A stretch of 64,000 nt of DNA from Nocardia flavorosea NBRC 108225 (GCF_001613385.1 NZ_BDCG01000012.1:310001-374000); one strand, 5' to 3'. Shown: positions 17,269-26,329, numbered from the stretch's first letter. The notes: a model not told the origin generated them from the letters alone. Program-made: numbers and translations.

Positions 17269-18591
17269 TCACGGCCCCAGCGGTGGCGACGGCGGAAACC
17301 TCACCGGCATCGACGACAGCGCGCGGTGGAAAGGCCCCGGCCGCCAATGCAGCTCCTCGGGCCGGCAGGCGAGCTGCACCTCGGGAAGCGCGTCGAGCAG
17401 CTGATCGATCGCATTCTGGGCAACCATATAGGCAATCGACCTTGCCGGGCAGGTATGCGGGCCCGACCCCCACGCCAGATGCGCGTTGTTGTCGGTGTAC
17501 TCGCCCGAGTGGATCGCCGGATCGTTGTTACAGGCCGACATTCCGATGAGGACCGGCTGGTCGGCGGGCAGCCATACGCCGTCGAGCATGATCGGCTGCC
17601 TCGGGTAGCTGAGACAGTAATTCGCCATCGGCGGGTCGGTGTAGAGCAGCTCGTTGAGCGCATCCCGGGTCGTCGGTGCCACGCCGGAAGACGATGCGCC
17701 GGTGAACCGCGGGTCGGTGATCATGAGAAGCAGGGTATTGACCGTCAGATTGGTCAGCGGCTCGATACCCGCCCCGTACAGCACGGCCAACTGGTGCACC
17801 ATCTCCGAGTCCTGCAGCTGCGCGGAGTGCGCCAGCAGACGAGAGGTGACGTCACGGCCGGGTTCGGCGCGCTTGAGTGCGACCAACTCCAAGAGCGCTT
17901 CGTTGATCTGGGCATCCGCTTCGGTGGCGGCGGCACCGCCTTCGAACATGGCGGCCATACCGGCAGCGATGTACTGCCCGAGATCTGGCGGGCATCCCAA
18001 CATGGCGTTGAGCACCTGAAAGGTCAGCGGAAAAGCGTACTGGCCGATGAGTTCGGCCTTGCCGTCCATACAGAAATCGTTGATCAACGGGGTGGCGACC
18101 GCTTCGACGTTCTGATGCATGGAGAACAGATCGACCCCGTCGAGAGCGGCCGTGATCGCCTGCCGGTACCGGGCGTGCTCGCGTCCGGTACTACGCATCA
18201 CATTGGGCCGCCACGCCATCATGGGCATGAGCGGATGATCGGCGGGAACGGCCTTCTCCCACGAACGCGCGTCGGCCGGAAAATGTTCGGGGTCATTGAA
18301 GATTCGAATGGCGGTGTGGTATCCGATCACCAACGTGGCCGGAATACCGGGCGCCAACTCCACCGGCGCGAGAGTTTCGTGCCTACGACGCATTTGATCG
18401 AACCAACGATGCGGGTCGGCGGCGTACTCCTCGGTGTACAGCGCGACACGCGGCGGGGTACCGGTCCGGGCGGGGGCGGAGTACGGGCAGCCGACAGTGC
18501 CGGTTTCGGGCGACGGTAGGGACTTGGCCAAGGCCTTGGAACTCCAATGAAAGCAACAACAACAGACCAGAATTTGTCTCAGTTGGGACAT
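17269..18591 (-). CDS. CYP157-like cytochrome P450 lacking the ExxR arginine
   Basis: About 440 aa. The body (VELAPGIPATLVIGYHTA, PLMPMMAWRPN) resembles the P450s of actinobacterial conservons (CYP157/CYP154 type). Heme loop AWGSGPHTCPAR has Cys381; the I-helix reads AGIEPLTN (274-281). Where ExxR is expected the sequence is ELLY (314-317), as in CYP157 proteins known to lack this motif. The start is uncertain: ATG 18591 has AGGAG directly abutting, and TTG 18531 has GGAG at 10 nt. The longer form begins with a run of four cysteines (residues 10-13). No conservon partners are nearby. Confidence 0.85.
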   Translation of the reverse strand: MSQLRQILVCCCCFHWSSKALAKSLPSPETGTVGCPYSAPARTGTPPRVALYTEEYAADPHRWFDQMRRRHETLAPVELAPGIPATLVIGYHTAIRIFNDPEHFPADARSWEKAVPADHPLMPMMAWRPNVMRSTGREHARYRQAITAALDGVDLFSMHQNVEAVATPLINDFCMDGKAELIGQYAFPLTFQVLNAMLGCPPDLGQYIAAGMAAMFEGGAAATEADAQINEALLELVALKRAEPGRDVTSRLLAHSAQLQDSEMVHQLAVLYGAGIEPLTNLTVNTLLLMITDPRFTGASSSGVAPTTRDALNELLYTDPPMANYCLSYPRQPIMLDGVWLPADQPVLIGMSACNNDPAIHSGEYTDNNAHLAWGSGPHTCPARSIAYMVAQNAIDQLLDALPEVQLACRPEELHWRPGPFHRALSSMPVRFPPSPPLGP

Positions 18592-18607
18592 CTCCTGTGT
18601 CGGAACA

Positions 18608-18682
18608 TTATTGGTGTAGCGAACGGACCGCAACCCGGCGGGAAGTGCGTTCTGCCACTGCGGGCCGCAACGGCACGGTCAT
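18608..18682 (-). CDS. Possible 24-aa leader peptide upstream of the P450
   Basis: A small frame starting at ATG 18682 behind GAGGGGGG and ending in TAA that overlaps a following ATG (TAATG), which opens a 9-codon frame at 18608-18579 just before the P450. The product (M-T-V-P-L-R-P-A-V...) has no recognised core motif. It could be a translated leader or chance. Confidence 0.2.
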   Translation of the reverse strand: MTVPLRPAVAERTSRRVAVRSLHQ

Positions 18683-18731
18683 CACCCCCCTCGTCCAGGC
18701 AGCCCGGTCTGCGATGGCGGTTCGCAACGAG

Positions 18732-19169
18732 TCAGAAACCTCGCAAACGGTCGGGAACCACCCGGATCGGCACCGAATACTCGGCCCGGAACTGCTCGGC
18801 CGTCATGGACAGGCCCGCCAGCCCATCCCGGTACTTGTCGAGATAGGCCGCGACCTCGTCCGGGTCGGTCGCCAGTTCGAGCCGGGCGGAGCCACCGAAC
18901 ACGACGATATCGCCGCCGGATCCGGTGCTGTTGAAATGCAGCGCCACCCGGGGGTCGAGTGCGATATTGCGAAGCTTCGGCCGGTCGGGCTGACTGAAGA
19001 TGAGGAAGGACCCCGCCTGCCAGTGGAACCAGACCGGGTTCGGTTGCGGGGTACCGGTGGGACCGACGGTGGTCAGCCAGACGATCTCTTCCTTGTCCAG
19101 GCGGGCGGCCACCCGCGCACCGAACTCCGTTTCCGGATCGAATAATTCTTTGACCTGCGGTGTTTCCAT
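18732..19169 (-). CDS. PPOX-class F420-dependent oxidoreductase family protein
   Basis: A 145-aa split-barrel flavin/F420-binding protein of the pyridoxamine-phosphate-oxidase superfamily, resembling the mycobacterial Rv3369-type (TIGR03667) group. Seen: WLTTVGPTGTPQPNPVWF (first barrel strands) and the R-N-I-A-L-D-P-R-V segment. These proteins reduce small substrates with F420H2 in the cytoplasm. The ATG at 19169 follows GGAGG at about 6 nt; upstream extension is unlikely. It lies 140 nt before the atypical P450 in the same direction and could belong to that cassette. Confidence 0.85.
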   Translation of the reverse strand: METPQVKELFDPETEFGARVAARLDKEEIVWLTTVGPTGTPQPNPVWFHWQAGSFLIFSQPDRPKLRNIALDPRVALHFNSTGSGGDIVVFGGSARLELATDPDEVAAYLDKYRDGLAGLSMTAEQFRAEYSVPIRVVPDRLRGF

Positions 19170-19278
19170 GGGCCGACCTCCAGATCGTCGGGGAATTCGC
19201 CGGAACAACACCCTCACCCGCGCACCGTCTCCCCGCAAGAGCGACGACCGCGGCAAAACCGTAAGCATTCGATAACGG

Positions 19279-19313
19279 CCTGTTTTATAGGTCTCTATTC
19301 CGTATAAAACGGG
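19279..19313. promoter_or_regulatory. Long dyad between PPOX and excalibur genes
   Basis: CCTGTTTTATA (19279-19289) is inverted as TATAAAACGGG (19303-19313) with one mismatch in 11 and a 13-nt spacer. The AT-rich arms sit in the divergent promoter region, so this is a plausible operator or overlapping -10 elements for both genes. Confidence 0.45.
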
Positions 19314-19376
19314 CTCCCGCGGGACACTTCCGTGCGAAACTCCTGCCGTTCGTCAACCCCTCTGAAAGAAGACGCC

Positions 19377-19631
19377 ATGAGAACACTCGCCCTGCTGGGT
19401 ACGACCGCACTCGCCTTAGCCGCCGCCGGTACCGTAATCGCCCAGCCCGCCGCAGCCCAGCCCGCGGAATGTCACTCCTCCTACGAGCCCTGCGTCCCCG
19501 TCACCAGTGACGTCGACTGTGCGGGCGGCAGCGGTAACGGGCCGGAGTACACCGGGCGGGTCCGGGTGATCGGCCCCGACGAATACGATCTGGACCGCGA
19601 CGGCAACGGGATCGGCTGCGAAGACAGCTGA
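19377..19631 (+). CDS. Secreted excalibur calcium-binding domain protein
   Basis: An 84-aa exported protein. The signal peptide covers about residues 1-28 (M-R-T-L core, hydrophobic L-A-L-A-A-A-G-T stretch, A-Q-P-A-A-A cleavage region). The mature part has paired cysteines and ends with DLDRDGNGIGCED, the D-x-D-x-D-G-x-x-C calcium-binding loop of excalibur domains. The ATG at 19377 follows GAAAGAAG. The family is extracellular; a partner enzyme is not evident. It is convergent with the acyltransferase 24 nt downstream. Confidence 0.85.
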   Translation: MRTLALLGTTALALAAAGTVIAQPAAAQPAECHSSYEPCVPVTSDVDCAGGSGNGPEYTGRVRVIGPDEYDLDRDGNGIGCEDS

Positions 19632-19654
19632 TCCGCACAGTCCCCCGGACACCG

Positions 19655-21829
19655 TCACCACCAGGCGAGCAGGGGATGCAACGCGCGCCCGAGTGGCCCG
19701 GCCAGGGAACGGGAAAAACTGGCGCTCAGATGATGTTCGTCGTGGTAGGCGAGAATATTTCCGACGACAACCGGGCACAGATCATCCGTACATACGGCGT
19801 CACTGAGGTCGATGGGGAAGACATTCGGAAAATACGACGCAGGTTCGAGACCGGGGTTGATCTCGTCCAGGGCATCGATGCGGCGCATCCCGCAACCGGC
19901 CGCCGTCCCGCCGAAAGCGAGACAATCACCGGCCCGGTACGGGACACCACCGTCGCGGCGCAGCCATGGAGTATCGCGGATCGTGATCACATTCAAGCCC
20001 TGATCGGCCAGCGCCGCCCAGACGTCGAGATAACCGGGCGGTGTTTCGTCACCGCTTTCCAGACGCGGATGGGTGCCGATGGTGAACACCCAGTCGGGTC
20101 GATCGGTCCCCAGCCGGTCGATCACGTCCCGGGACCAATCGCGGCAGTCCGGGATCGCCTCCCCCTTGTAGGTGGCGTCTTCCGCGAGTGTCAGCGCGCA
20201 GCCCATCTTGAGGTAGGTCCGGATGCGGAAATCATGCTGGTCGGCGAGGACCTGCAGGGCCGGCAGCCAGTGCTCCACATGCGAGCTCCCTGCCATGGCC
20301 AGCGTTCGCTCCGCATCCGGATCGCCGTACGTACAGGTCACGACGTCGCGAGTATCCCAATCGGCGATACAGCCGTCCACTGTCGAGGGCGGCAGATCGG
20401 CGGAGACCGCCAACGGGCTCGGACGTACCCGGGCCTCCGGAACGGGTGCACCGGATGCGAGCGCCTCCGCACCGGGGTAGCGGACGGGGTCGAGAGCACT
20501 GGGCACGCTCGCCCGGTCTACGACGAGTATTTGCCAGGCGACGGTTACCGTGACCATCGCGACCGCTACCGCCGACACCGTCACTCCCGCCACCCGCCGG
20601 TACCGCGAGGACACGGCATCCGTCGCGGGCCCGGCCCCGGCCCCGGAGCGTAGCCGCAGCGGCTGTTCGACCCAGCGATGCGTACACCAGGCGAGCACAA
20701 ACGACAGCACGACGATCGCGAGCCCACCGGCCAGCCCCGCCCGCGGCTGGTCGCGGTAGGCGAGGTAGAAGATCAGGATCGGCCAATGCCACAGATACAG
20801 GGGGTAAGCGATATCGCCGAGTTTGCGTGCCACCGGGGCGGCCAGGATCCGGTTCGGCCACGGCCGGTCCTCCGGGGCGACTCCGGTACCGGACAGGATG
20901 AGCGCCAGACAGGCGCCGACGGGTAACAGTGCGGCCGGTCCCGGGAAACGGTTTGCGCCGTCGACGATCAGCCATCCACATCCGACGACCCCGGCCAGTC
21001 CCGACCAGGCCAGTACATGCCGCAACGGTCGCGCCGGTGACCGGATCGACGCCGCGAGCACCAGGCCCGCGCCGGCCAACAGCTCCCACCCCCGGGCGAA
21101 GCTGTCGTAGTAGTTCCAGCCCTGATAGGTGGCAGTACCGTACGCCGCATACACGAACGACGCGGCCGCGGCCGCGGTGATGACAGCGCCCAGTACCGCC
21201 CGCACCCGCCCGAGACAGCCCAGGTGCCGGCACAACGCGGTCACCACCGCTACGACGAGCAACGCCGCCAGATAGTACTGCCCCTGCACCGACATCGACC
21301 ACAGATGCTGCAGCGGGCTCACCGACGGGTCCGCCGCCAGATAATCCGACCACGTCCACGCGAGCTGCCAGTTCTGGTAGTAGAACAGCGACGCCACCGT
21401 CTGTTCGGCGATATCCGCCCATTGGGTGTAGGGACGCAGGACCACGGCGGCGCCCACGACCGCGACGAGCACCACGACCAGCGCCGGCAGCAGACGCCGC
21501 AAGGTCCGGCGCACGATGGACCACACCTCTACCGACCCGGTACCACCGGCCCGGCGTAACAGCAGACCGGTGAAAAAGAAGCCGGACAACACCAGGAAGA
21601 CATCCACACCGCCGGAGACCCGGCCCATCCAGATGTGGAAGACCACCACCAGCGCGATCGCCACTCCGCGCAGACCGTCCAGGTCCGCGCGATAGGCGGC
21701 GGCCGTGGCCGATTTCGCGCCGGGCCGGGGCTCGGCCGATACCGCGGTGACATCGCCGGCCACCGCACCGAGTCGACCGGGTGTTCCGGCCGGCCCAGGC
21801 GTGGGTCCGAGTGAATGCGACGCAGCCAT
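19655..21829 (-). CDS. Membrane acyltransferase (AT3) with C-terminal SGNH domain
   Basis: A 724-aa OafB-like protein. Residues ~45-410 form an acyltransferase-3 domain with about ten membrane helices, starting with YRADLDGLRGVAI and the catalytic His in V-F-H. One more helix leads to an extracytoplasmic SGNH domain with the nucleophile block MAGSSHVEHW and a late Asp/His pair in AYHDEHH. Such proteins move acetyl or other acyl groups from cytoplasmic donors onto exported glycans or glycolipids. The start at 21829 (ATG) is chosen over TTG two codons earlier. It diverges from another acyltransferase at 22270. Confidence 0.9.
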   Translation of the reverse strand: MAASHSLGPTPGPAGTPGRLGAVAGDVTAVSAEPRPGAKSATAAAYRADLDGLRGVAIALVVVFHIWMGRVSGGVDVFLVLSGFFFTGLLLRRAGGTGSVEVWSIVRRTLRRLLPALVVVLVAVVGAAVVLRPYTQWADIAEQTVASLFYYQNWQLAWTWSDYLAADPSVSPLQHLWSMSVQGQYYLAALLVVAVVTALCRHLGCLGRVRAVLGAVITAAAAASFVYAAYGTATYQGWNYYDSFARGWELLAGAGLVLAASIRSPARPLRHVLAWSGLAGVVGCGWLIVDGANRFPGPAALLPVGACLALILSGTGVAPEDRPWPNRILAAPVARKLGDIAYPLYLWHWPILIFYLAYRDQPRAGLAGGLAIVVLSFVLAWCTHRWVEQPLRLRSGAGAGPATDAVSSRYRRVAGVTVSAVAVAMVTVTVAWQILVVDRASVPSALDPVRYPGAEALASGAPVPEARVRPSPLAVSADLPPSTVDGCIADWDTRDVVTCTYGDPDAERTLAMAGSSHVEHWLPALQVLADQHDFRIRTYLKMGCALTLAEDATYKGEAIPDCRDWSRDVIDRLGTDRPDWVFTIGTHPRLESGDETPPGYLDVWAALADQGLNVITIRDTPWLRRDGGVPYRAGDCLAFGGTAAGCGMRRIDALDEINPGLEPASYFPNVFPIDLSDAVCTDDLCPVVVGNILAYHDEHHLSASFSRSLAGPLGRALHPLLAWW

Positions 21830-22269
21830 GACCAACCGTTCCCTTACCCGTGTGGAGCCGATCGGTCCGTCCCGCGGCCGGGGCCCCCGCCTCGGCGGCG
21901 GCCAGGCCCTGCCGTCCGCCGACCGTGTGCCCTCCCTGTCTCACCTGTTCTCCACTGTATCGGACACCGACAACGGGCCCGGAACCCTGCGCAGGTCGTC
22001 GGCACCACGCCGCTGCCCCGACAGTGCCGCCACCGGAGGTGTCGGCGGGCATCCCGTGAGCACTCCCTCTCGGGCGCGAAACACAGTAGGGACGCCCCTC
22101 ACCGACGGGCACGGTATCCCGGGTGGTGCGCGACTCCCTCCGGGGCGAGCGGCCCGGCAGGCACCATGGAACTCGACGGGCACCGTTCCGGGGGGCGGGC
22201 CGGGTTTGTCGGTGGGTACACCGATGCGGTAGACAGGTCGCGTTTCATAAGCATGGGTAAGGGTTTTTC
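21830..22269. other. 440-nt divergent promoter region
   Basis: Lies between the two divergent acyltransferase genes. Reading frames here are antisense or low-complexity extensions and lack ribosome sites. I see no specific operator. Confidence 0.4.
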
Positions 22270-23457
22270 GTGGTCGACACGCTCGCAAGGACGGACGCAC
22301 ACACAACGCAGGCATCGCCACCGACAACCCGCCCGTACAATCACACCGCCGATTTCATGCGGGTTGCGCTTTTCACCCTGGTGGTCGCCACGCATACGCA
22401 CGGCACCACTCCCGATGTCGCCGGTGGCAGCGGATTGCTGGCCACTGTGGGGCACACCACTCGGTACGGGTTCGTCGCGATCACCGTTTTCGTCCTGTTC
22501 CTGGGCTATTCCGGTCGCAAAGTCTCGCCCGGTGTCTTCTGGCGACGGCGCTTCGGTCAGGTCGTCCTGCCGTATCTGGTGTGGTCGGTGCTCTACACGG
22601 TCTTCCTGGTCTGGTGGGACGATTCCACCCCGATGCCCGGCGCCGGGGAGCTGGCCCGCGATTCGGTGGGCAGCATCCTCACCGGCGACGGCCGGTATCA
22701 CCTGTACTTCCTGCTCATCTCCATGCAGATCTATCTACTGTTCCCGGCGCTCCAGTGGCTGATCCACCGCACCGCCGGCCATCATCTGGAACTGCTGGCC
22801 GCTGCCGTCACGCTGCAACTGGGCATATTCATGTTCTTCGACTGGCCCGGCGCGACCGCGGTGCTCGGCTGGAGTCCCCAGCTGCACCTGTGGAAAGCCT
22901 TCCCGATGTACGCATTGTTCGCGGTGATCGGCGCCCTGCTCGCGGTACATTTCGAGCGTATCGACGCTTGGGTCCGCGCGAATATGCCCGTCGTCGTCGG
23001 AGTGGCCGTGCTCGGTTGCGCGTACGGCCTGGTGGGGCATCTGCGGGATGCGGATGCCGGTATCGACTCCACACGCCACTCCTCGCCGTGGAACCCCCAG
23101 TTCCTGCCACTGTTCGTCGGAGCCCTGGTCCTGCTGTACCTGGTGGGGATGGCGTGGAACGATCGCCGCGGGAGCGGCAACGGCCCGGTCGGGCGGATCG
23201 TCAGCTATGGCGCACTACGCGCATTCGGTGTGTTCGCGGTGCATCCGATGATGATCGACGTGGTGTACCGGGTACTGCCGGTGGACTGGATGCTCGACCC
23301 CATCCCGCGCTTGCGATCGGCGATTCTCACGCTCATCGTGCTGGCCGCCAGCCTCTTGGTGGTAGAGGTCGCCTTGCGCACACCGTTGAGCAGCGCCCTC
23401 GTCGCCCGGCCGCGGCAGCCTGTGCGGCGCCGGAAAACCGCCCACCAGGCAGCCTAG
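22270..23457 (+). CDS. Acyltransferase family (AT3-like) membrane protein
   Basis: A 395-aa integral membrane protein with about ten hydrophobic helices and no SGNH domain. Seen: N-terminal D-F-M-R-V-A-L-F with H at V-A-T-H-T-H, the W-R-R-R-F-G-Q-V-V-L-P-Y loop, and a cytoplasmic basic tail. The family O-acylates cell-surface or secondary-metabolite substrates. The GTG at 22270 follows AAGGG. It pairs head-to-head with the larger acyltransferase and precedes an exporter gene by 88 nt. Confidence 0.85.
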   Translation: MVDTLARTDAHTTQASPPTTRPYNHTADFMRVALFTLVVATHTHGTTPDVAGGSGLLATVGHTTRYGFVAITVFVLFLGYSGRKVSPGVFWRRRFGQVVLPYLVWSVLYTVFLVWWDDSTPMPGAGELARDSVGSILTGDGRYHLYFLLISMQIYLLFPALQWLIHRTAGHHLELLAAAVTLQLGIFMFFDWPGATAVLGWSPQLHLWKAFPMYALFAVIGALLAVHFERIDAWVRANMPVVVGVAVLGCAYGLVGHLRDADAGIDSTRHSSPWNPQFLPLFVGALVLLYLVGMAWNDRRGSGNGPVGRIVSYGALRAFGVFAVHPMMIDVVYRVLPVDWMLDPIPRLRSAILTLIVLAASLLVVEVALRTPLSSALVARPRQPVRRRKTAHQAA

Positions 23458-23545
23458 GCAGACGGGGCAGGGCTCTCTCCAGGCCTCGACCGCAGCGCCG
23501 AGTGTCGAACGGGCCCGACCCGTACGACCGCCTATCTTCACTGGG

Positions 23546-24997
23546 ATGATCCCCGCTGAGCTGCCCCGACTCCGGTCGTCGTCCGGTCGCTGGATCGTGC
23601 TGGCCACCGTTCTCGGCTCTTCGGTGGCGTCACTGGACGCGACGGTCGTCAATATCGCCCTGCCCCGCATCGGCGAGGCGCTGGAGACCGATATCGCCGG
23701 ACTCCAGTGGACGTTGAACGGTTACACCCTCACGCTGGCCTCGTTCATCCTGCTCGGCGGTTCCTTCGGCGACCGGTTCGGCCGGCGCAAGGTATTCGTG
23801 GCCGGCGCCGTGGGTTTCGCGCTGGCGTCGCTGCTGTGCGGCGCAGCGGTGACGGTCGAGATGCTGGTGGCCGCCCGGGTACTACAGGGCGTGGCAGGCG
23901 CAATGCTCACACCGGGCAGTCTCGCGCTGATCTCCGCTTCCATCGACGATCGCGATCGGGGCGCGGCGATCGGGCTGTGGTCGGGGTTCGGCGGGGTGGC
24001 GGGCGCGCTCGGCCCCTTTCTCGGTGGCTGGCTGATCGATGCGGCGGGCTGGCGGTCGATCTTCTTCATCAACGTGCCACTGGTACTGGTGGTGGTTCTG
24101 GTCTCGCTGCGGCATGTGCCGGAGAGCCGCGACCCGGACGCGGCGACAAGGCTGGACATCCCCGGCGCTGTGGTGATCGCGGCCGCGCTCGGCGCGCTGA
24201 CCCTCGGGCTGATCGACACTGCCCCGCTGCTGGTGGGCGCCGGTGGGCTGCTGCTGGCGGCGTTCGTTGCGATCGAGGTCCGCAGCGATCACCCGCTCGT
24301 CCCGCCCGCGCTGTTCGCCTCGCGTGTGTTCACCGTGGCCAACCTCGTCACGCTTGCTGTCTATGCCGCGCTCGGCGGGGTGTTCTTCCTGCTGGTCCTC
24401 CAGCTGCAACTGGTGGCGGGATACTCACCGCTGCTGTCGGGTGCCGCCACCGTTCCGGTGACCCTCCTGATGTTGCTGCTGTCGGCGCCGGCCGGCCGAT
24501 GGTCCCAGCGCCACGGGCCACGTCTGCCCATGACACTCGGGCCGCTCATCGCGGCAGCCGGACTGGTGTTGCTACTGCGGATCGGCCCGGACGCGGCCTA
24601 CGTGGTGGACATCCTGCCCGGAGTGCTCGTTTTCGGCCTGGGGCTCTCGGTACTGGTCGCGCCACTGACCGGGGCAGTGCTCGGGGCGGTATCGACGAGC
24701 GAGGCGGGTATCGCCTCCGGCGTGAACAACGCGGTCGCCCGGACGGCGCAACTGCTCGCCGTGGCGGCGTTGCCCGGTCTGGCCGGCCTCTCCGGTGCGC
24801 TGGACGATCCCGCGGCCTTCGATTCGGGGTTCGCGGTTGCCCTGTGGATCTGCGCCGGGTTGCTGCTCACCGGCGCACTCCTGGCGGCAGTGCTGCTACG
24901 CCCGGCCCGGCACGCACCCGACCTGGACTCCGTCGAATGCCTACCGCAGTGCGCGATCAGCGGCCCCGCACTGGCGCCGGAACACGCCCCGGAGTGA
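23546..24997 (+). CDS. MFS transporter, DHA2 (EmrB/QacA) family
   Basis: A 483-aa major facilitator with about 14 membrane helices, the size of drug:proton antiporters. Seen: motif D1-like LDATVVNIALP in helix 1, motif A GDRFGRRKVF after helix 2, and motif C-like GAMLTPGSLAL and GGVAGALGPFLGG typical of exporters. No TetR or MarR regulator is adjacent. The gene ends at a strong bidirectional hairpin shared with the convergent CoA-transferase gene. The substrate is unknown. Confidence 0.92.
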   Translation: MIPAELPRLRSSSGRWIVLATVLGSSVASLDATVVNIALPRIGEALETDIAGLQWTLNGYTLTLASFILLGGSFGDRFGRRKVFVAGAVGFALASLLCGAAVTVEMLVAARVLQGVAGAMLTPGSLALISASIDDRDRGAAIGLWSGFGGVAGALGPFLGGWLIDAAGWRSIFFINVPLVLVVVLVSLRHVPESRDPDAATRLDIPGAVVIAAALGALTLGLIDTAPLLVGAGGLLLAAFVAIEVRSDHPLVPPALFASRVFTVANLVTLAVYAALGGVFFLLVLQLQLVAGYSPLLSGAATVPVTLLMLLLSAPAGRWSQRHGPRLPMTLGPLIAAAGLVLLLRIGPDAAYVVDILPGVLVFGLGLSVLVAPLTGAVLGAVSTSEAGIASGVNNAVARTAQLLAVAALPGLAGLSGALDDPAAFDSGFAVALWICAGLLLTGALLAAVLLRPARHAPDLDSVECLPQCAISGPALAPEHAPE

Positions 24998-25009
24998 TCC
25001 GGCGGACCG

Positions 25010-25041
25010 ACGTGGTACCGGATACACGTCCGGCACCACGT
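25010..25041. terminator. Bidirectional hairpin between convergent genes
   Basis: ACGTGGTACCGGA (25010-25022) pairs with TCCGGCACCACGT (25029-25041), 12 of 13 positions matching, 6-nt loop. It sits between the 3' ends of the MFS and CoA-transferase genes and would serve both directions. Confidence 0.65.
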
Positions 25042-25059
25042 CATCGTCCCGTTGCCGGA

Positions 25060-26268
25060 TCAGGCTACGGCTCCACTGGTTTTCAACTCGATGATGCGGT
25101 CCCAGTCCCAGCCGAGTTCGAGCAGGACCTCCTCGGTCTGGGCCGCGAATTCGGGGCCCGGTCGCAACTCAGGTGCCGTGACGTCGAACTGCACCGGACT
25201 GGACACCAGCTCCAGTTCGCCGGCGGGGAGAATGTATTCGTTACCGCGGATCTGGTGATCCGCACCGACCTGATGGGAGTCCTGGACCGGCGCCCAAGGA
25301 CCTTTCAGGGTCGCGAACTTCTTCGTCCATTCGGCGAGTGTTCGGCCCGCGATGGCCTCGCGCAGGATATCGACGCCGGCGGCGGTGTTGGCCGCGATCT
25401 GCGCGGCGTCGGCGAACCGCGGATCGTCGGCCATATCCGGTCTGTCGATGTGGTGGCAGACATCGGCCCAGAACTTGCCGGGTTGCAACATGACGAACGA
25501 CAGATACCTGTCGTCGGCGGTTTTGTACAGTCCGGACAGTGGATTCGCCATGGCGCCGTGCGCACCGGGCGGCGGTGCGATCATCGGCTCACCCTGATAC
25601 GCGGACAGGGCCACTGTGTGACCCAACGACCACAAACCGCTGCCCAGTAGGGAGACATCGACGATCGAGGGTTCGCCGGTGCGTTCTCGTTTCAGCAGCG
25701 CCGCGGCGATACCGCCGGCCAGATTCGTACCCGAGATGGTGTCGCCGAACGCGGGGCCCGGCGGGGAGATCATTCCGTCGGTGCCCTCGGGGGTGATGGT
25801 GGCGGCGACACCGCCGCGGCACCAGAAGGCCGTCATATCGTAGCCACCACGGTCGGCTTCCGGGCCGCGCGGACCCAGCGCGCTGCCCCGGGCATAGACG
25901 ATCTGCGGATTCACGGCGCGGATATCGTCGACGTCGATACCGAACTTGGTGCGCGCCGACGGCAGGAAACTGGTGAGGAAAACATCCGCTTGCTTCGCCA
26001 GCTCGTAGATCACCTCGCGCCCGCCCGCGACCGACATATCGACACCGATACTGCGTTTCCCGCGGTTGGCGTGCTCGATATTCGGATTGAGGTCGCCCTC
26101 GACCTTGAACTTGCCGATCTGCCGTAGCCCGCGCTGCGGGTCGCCGGTGACCGCATGCTCGACCTTGATCACGTTCGCGCCCCAGTCGGAGAGCACCGCG
26201 CCCGCCGACGGCACGAACCCGTACATGGCGACCTCGAGGACCGTGATCCCCTCCAGCGGTTTGCTCAT
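25060..26268 (-). CDS. CaiB/BaiF (family III) CoA-transferase
   Basis: A 402-aa family III CoA-transferase that swaps CoA between acids without ATP. Seen: N-terminal GITVLEVAMYG and GANVIKVEH, and the catalytic Asp in GGYDMTAF following GPRGPEADR. It lies 61 nt after the aldehyde dehydrogenase on the same strand: the aldehyde is oxidised to an acid, then given CoA. Both sit behind the tandem operators at 27817. Confidence 0.93.
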   Translation of the reverse strand: MSKPLEGITVLEVAMYGFVPSAGAVLSDWGANVIKVEHAVTGDPQRGLRQIGKFKVEGDLNPNIEHANRGKRSIGVDMSVAGGREVIYELAKQADVFLTSFLPSARTKFGIDVDDIRAVNPQIVYARGSALGPRGPEADRGGYDMTAFWCRGGVAATITPEGTDGMISPPGPAFGDTISGTNLAGGIAAALLKRERTGEPSIVDVSLLGSGLWSLGHTVALSAYQGEPMIAPPPGAHGAMANPLSGLYKTADDRYLSFVMLQPGKFWADVCHHIDRPDMADDPRFADAAQIAANTAAGVDILREAIAGRTLAEWTKKFATLKGPWAPVQDSHQVGADHQIRGNEYILPAGELELVSSPVQFDVTAPELRPGPEFAAQTEEVLLELGWDWDRIIELKTSGAVA

Positions 26269-26329
26269 GCGGCGCCTCCTTCCGGCATGGGCGAGGGGCC
26301 TACGTGGCTACGCTGCGCGACCGCCTCCG

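Noticed and set aside
17269..18591. Conservon (cvn) locus
   Set aside because: The P450 is conservon-like, but the sensor kinase, roadblock, DUF742 and GTPase genes are absent.
16840..18700. Biarylitide-like pentapeptide gene (M-x-Y-x-H/W) beside the P450s
   Set aside because: I searched the leader regions by eye and found no such pentapeptide; only a 24-aa and a 9-aa frame with no aromatic core.
23707..25650. 647-codon plus-strand frame overlapping the MFS gene
   Set aside because: It has no membrane pattern or motif and overlaps a clear MFS gene and a clear antisense CoA-transferase.
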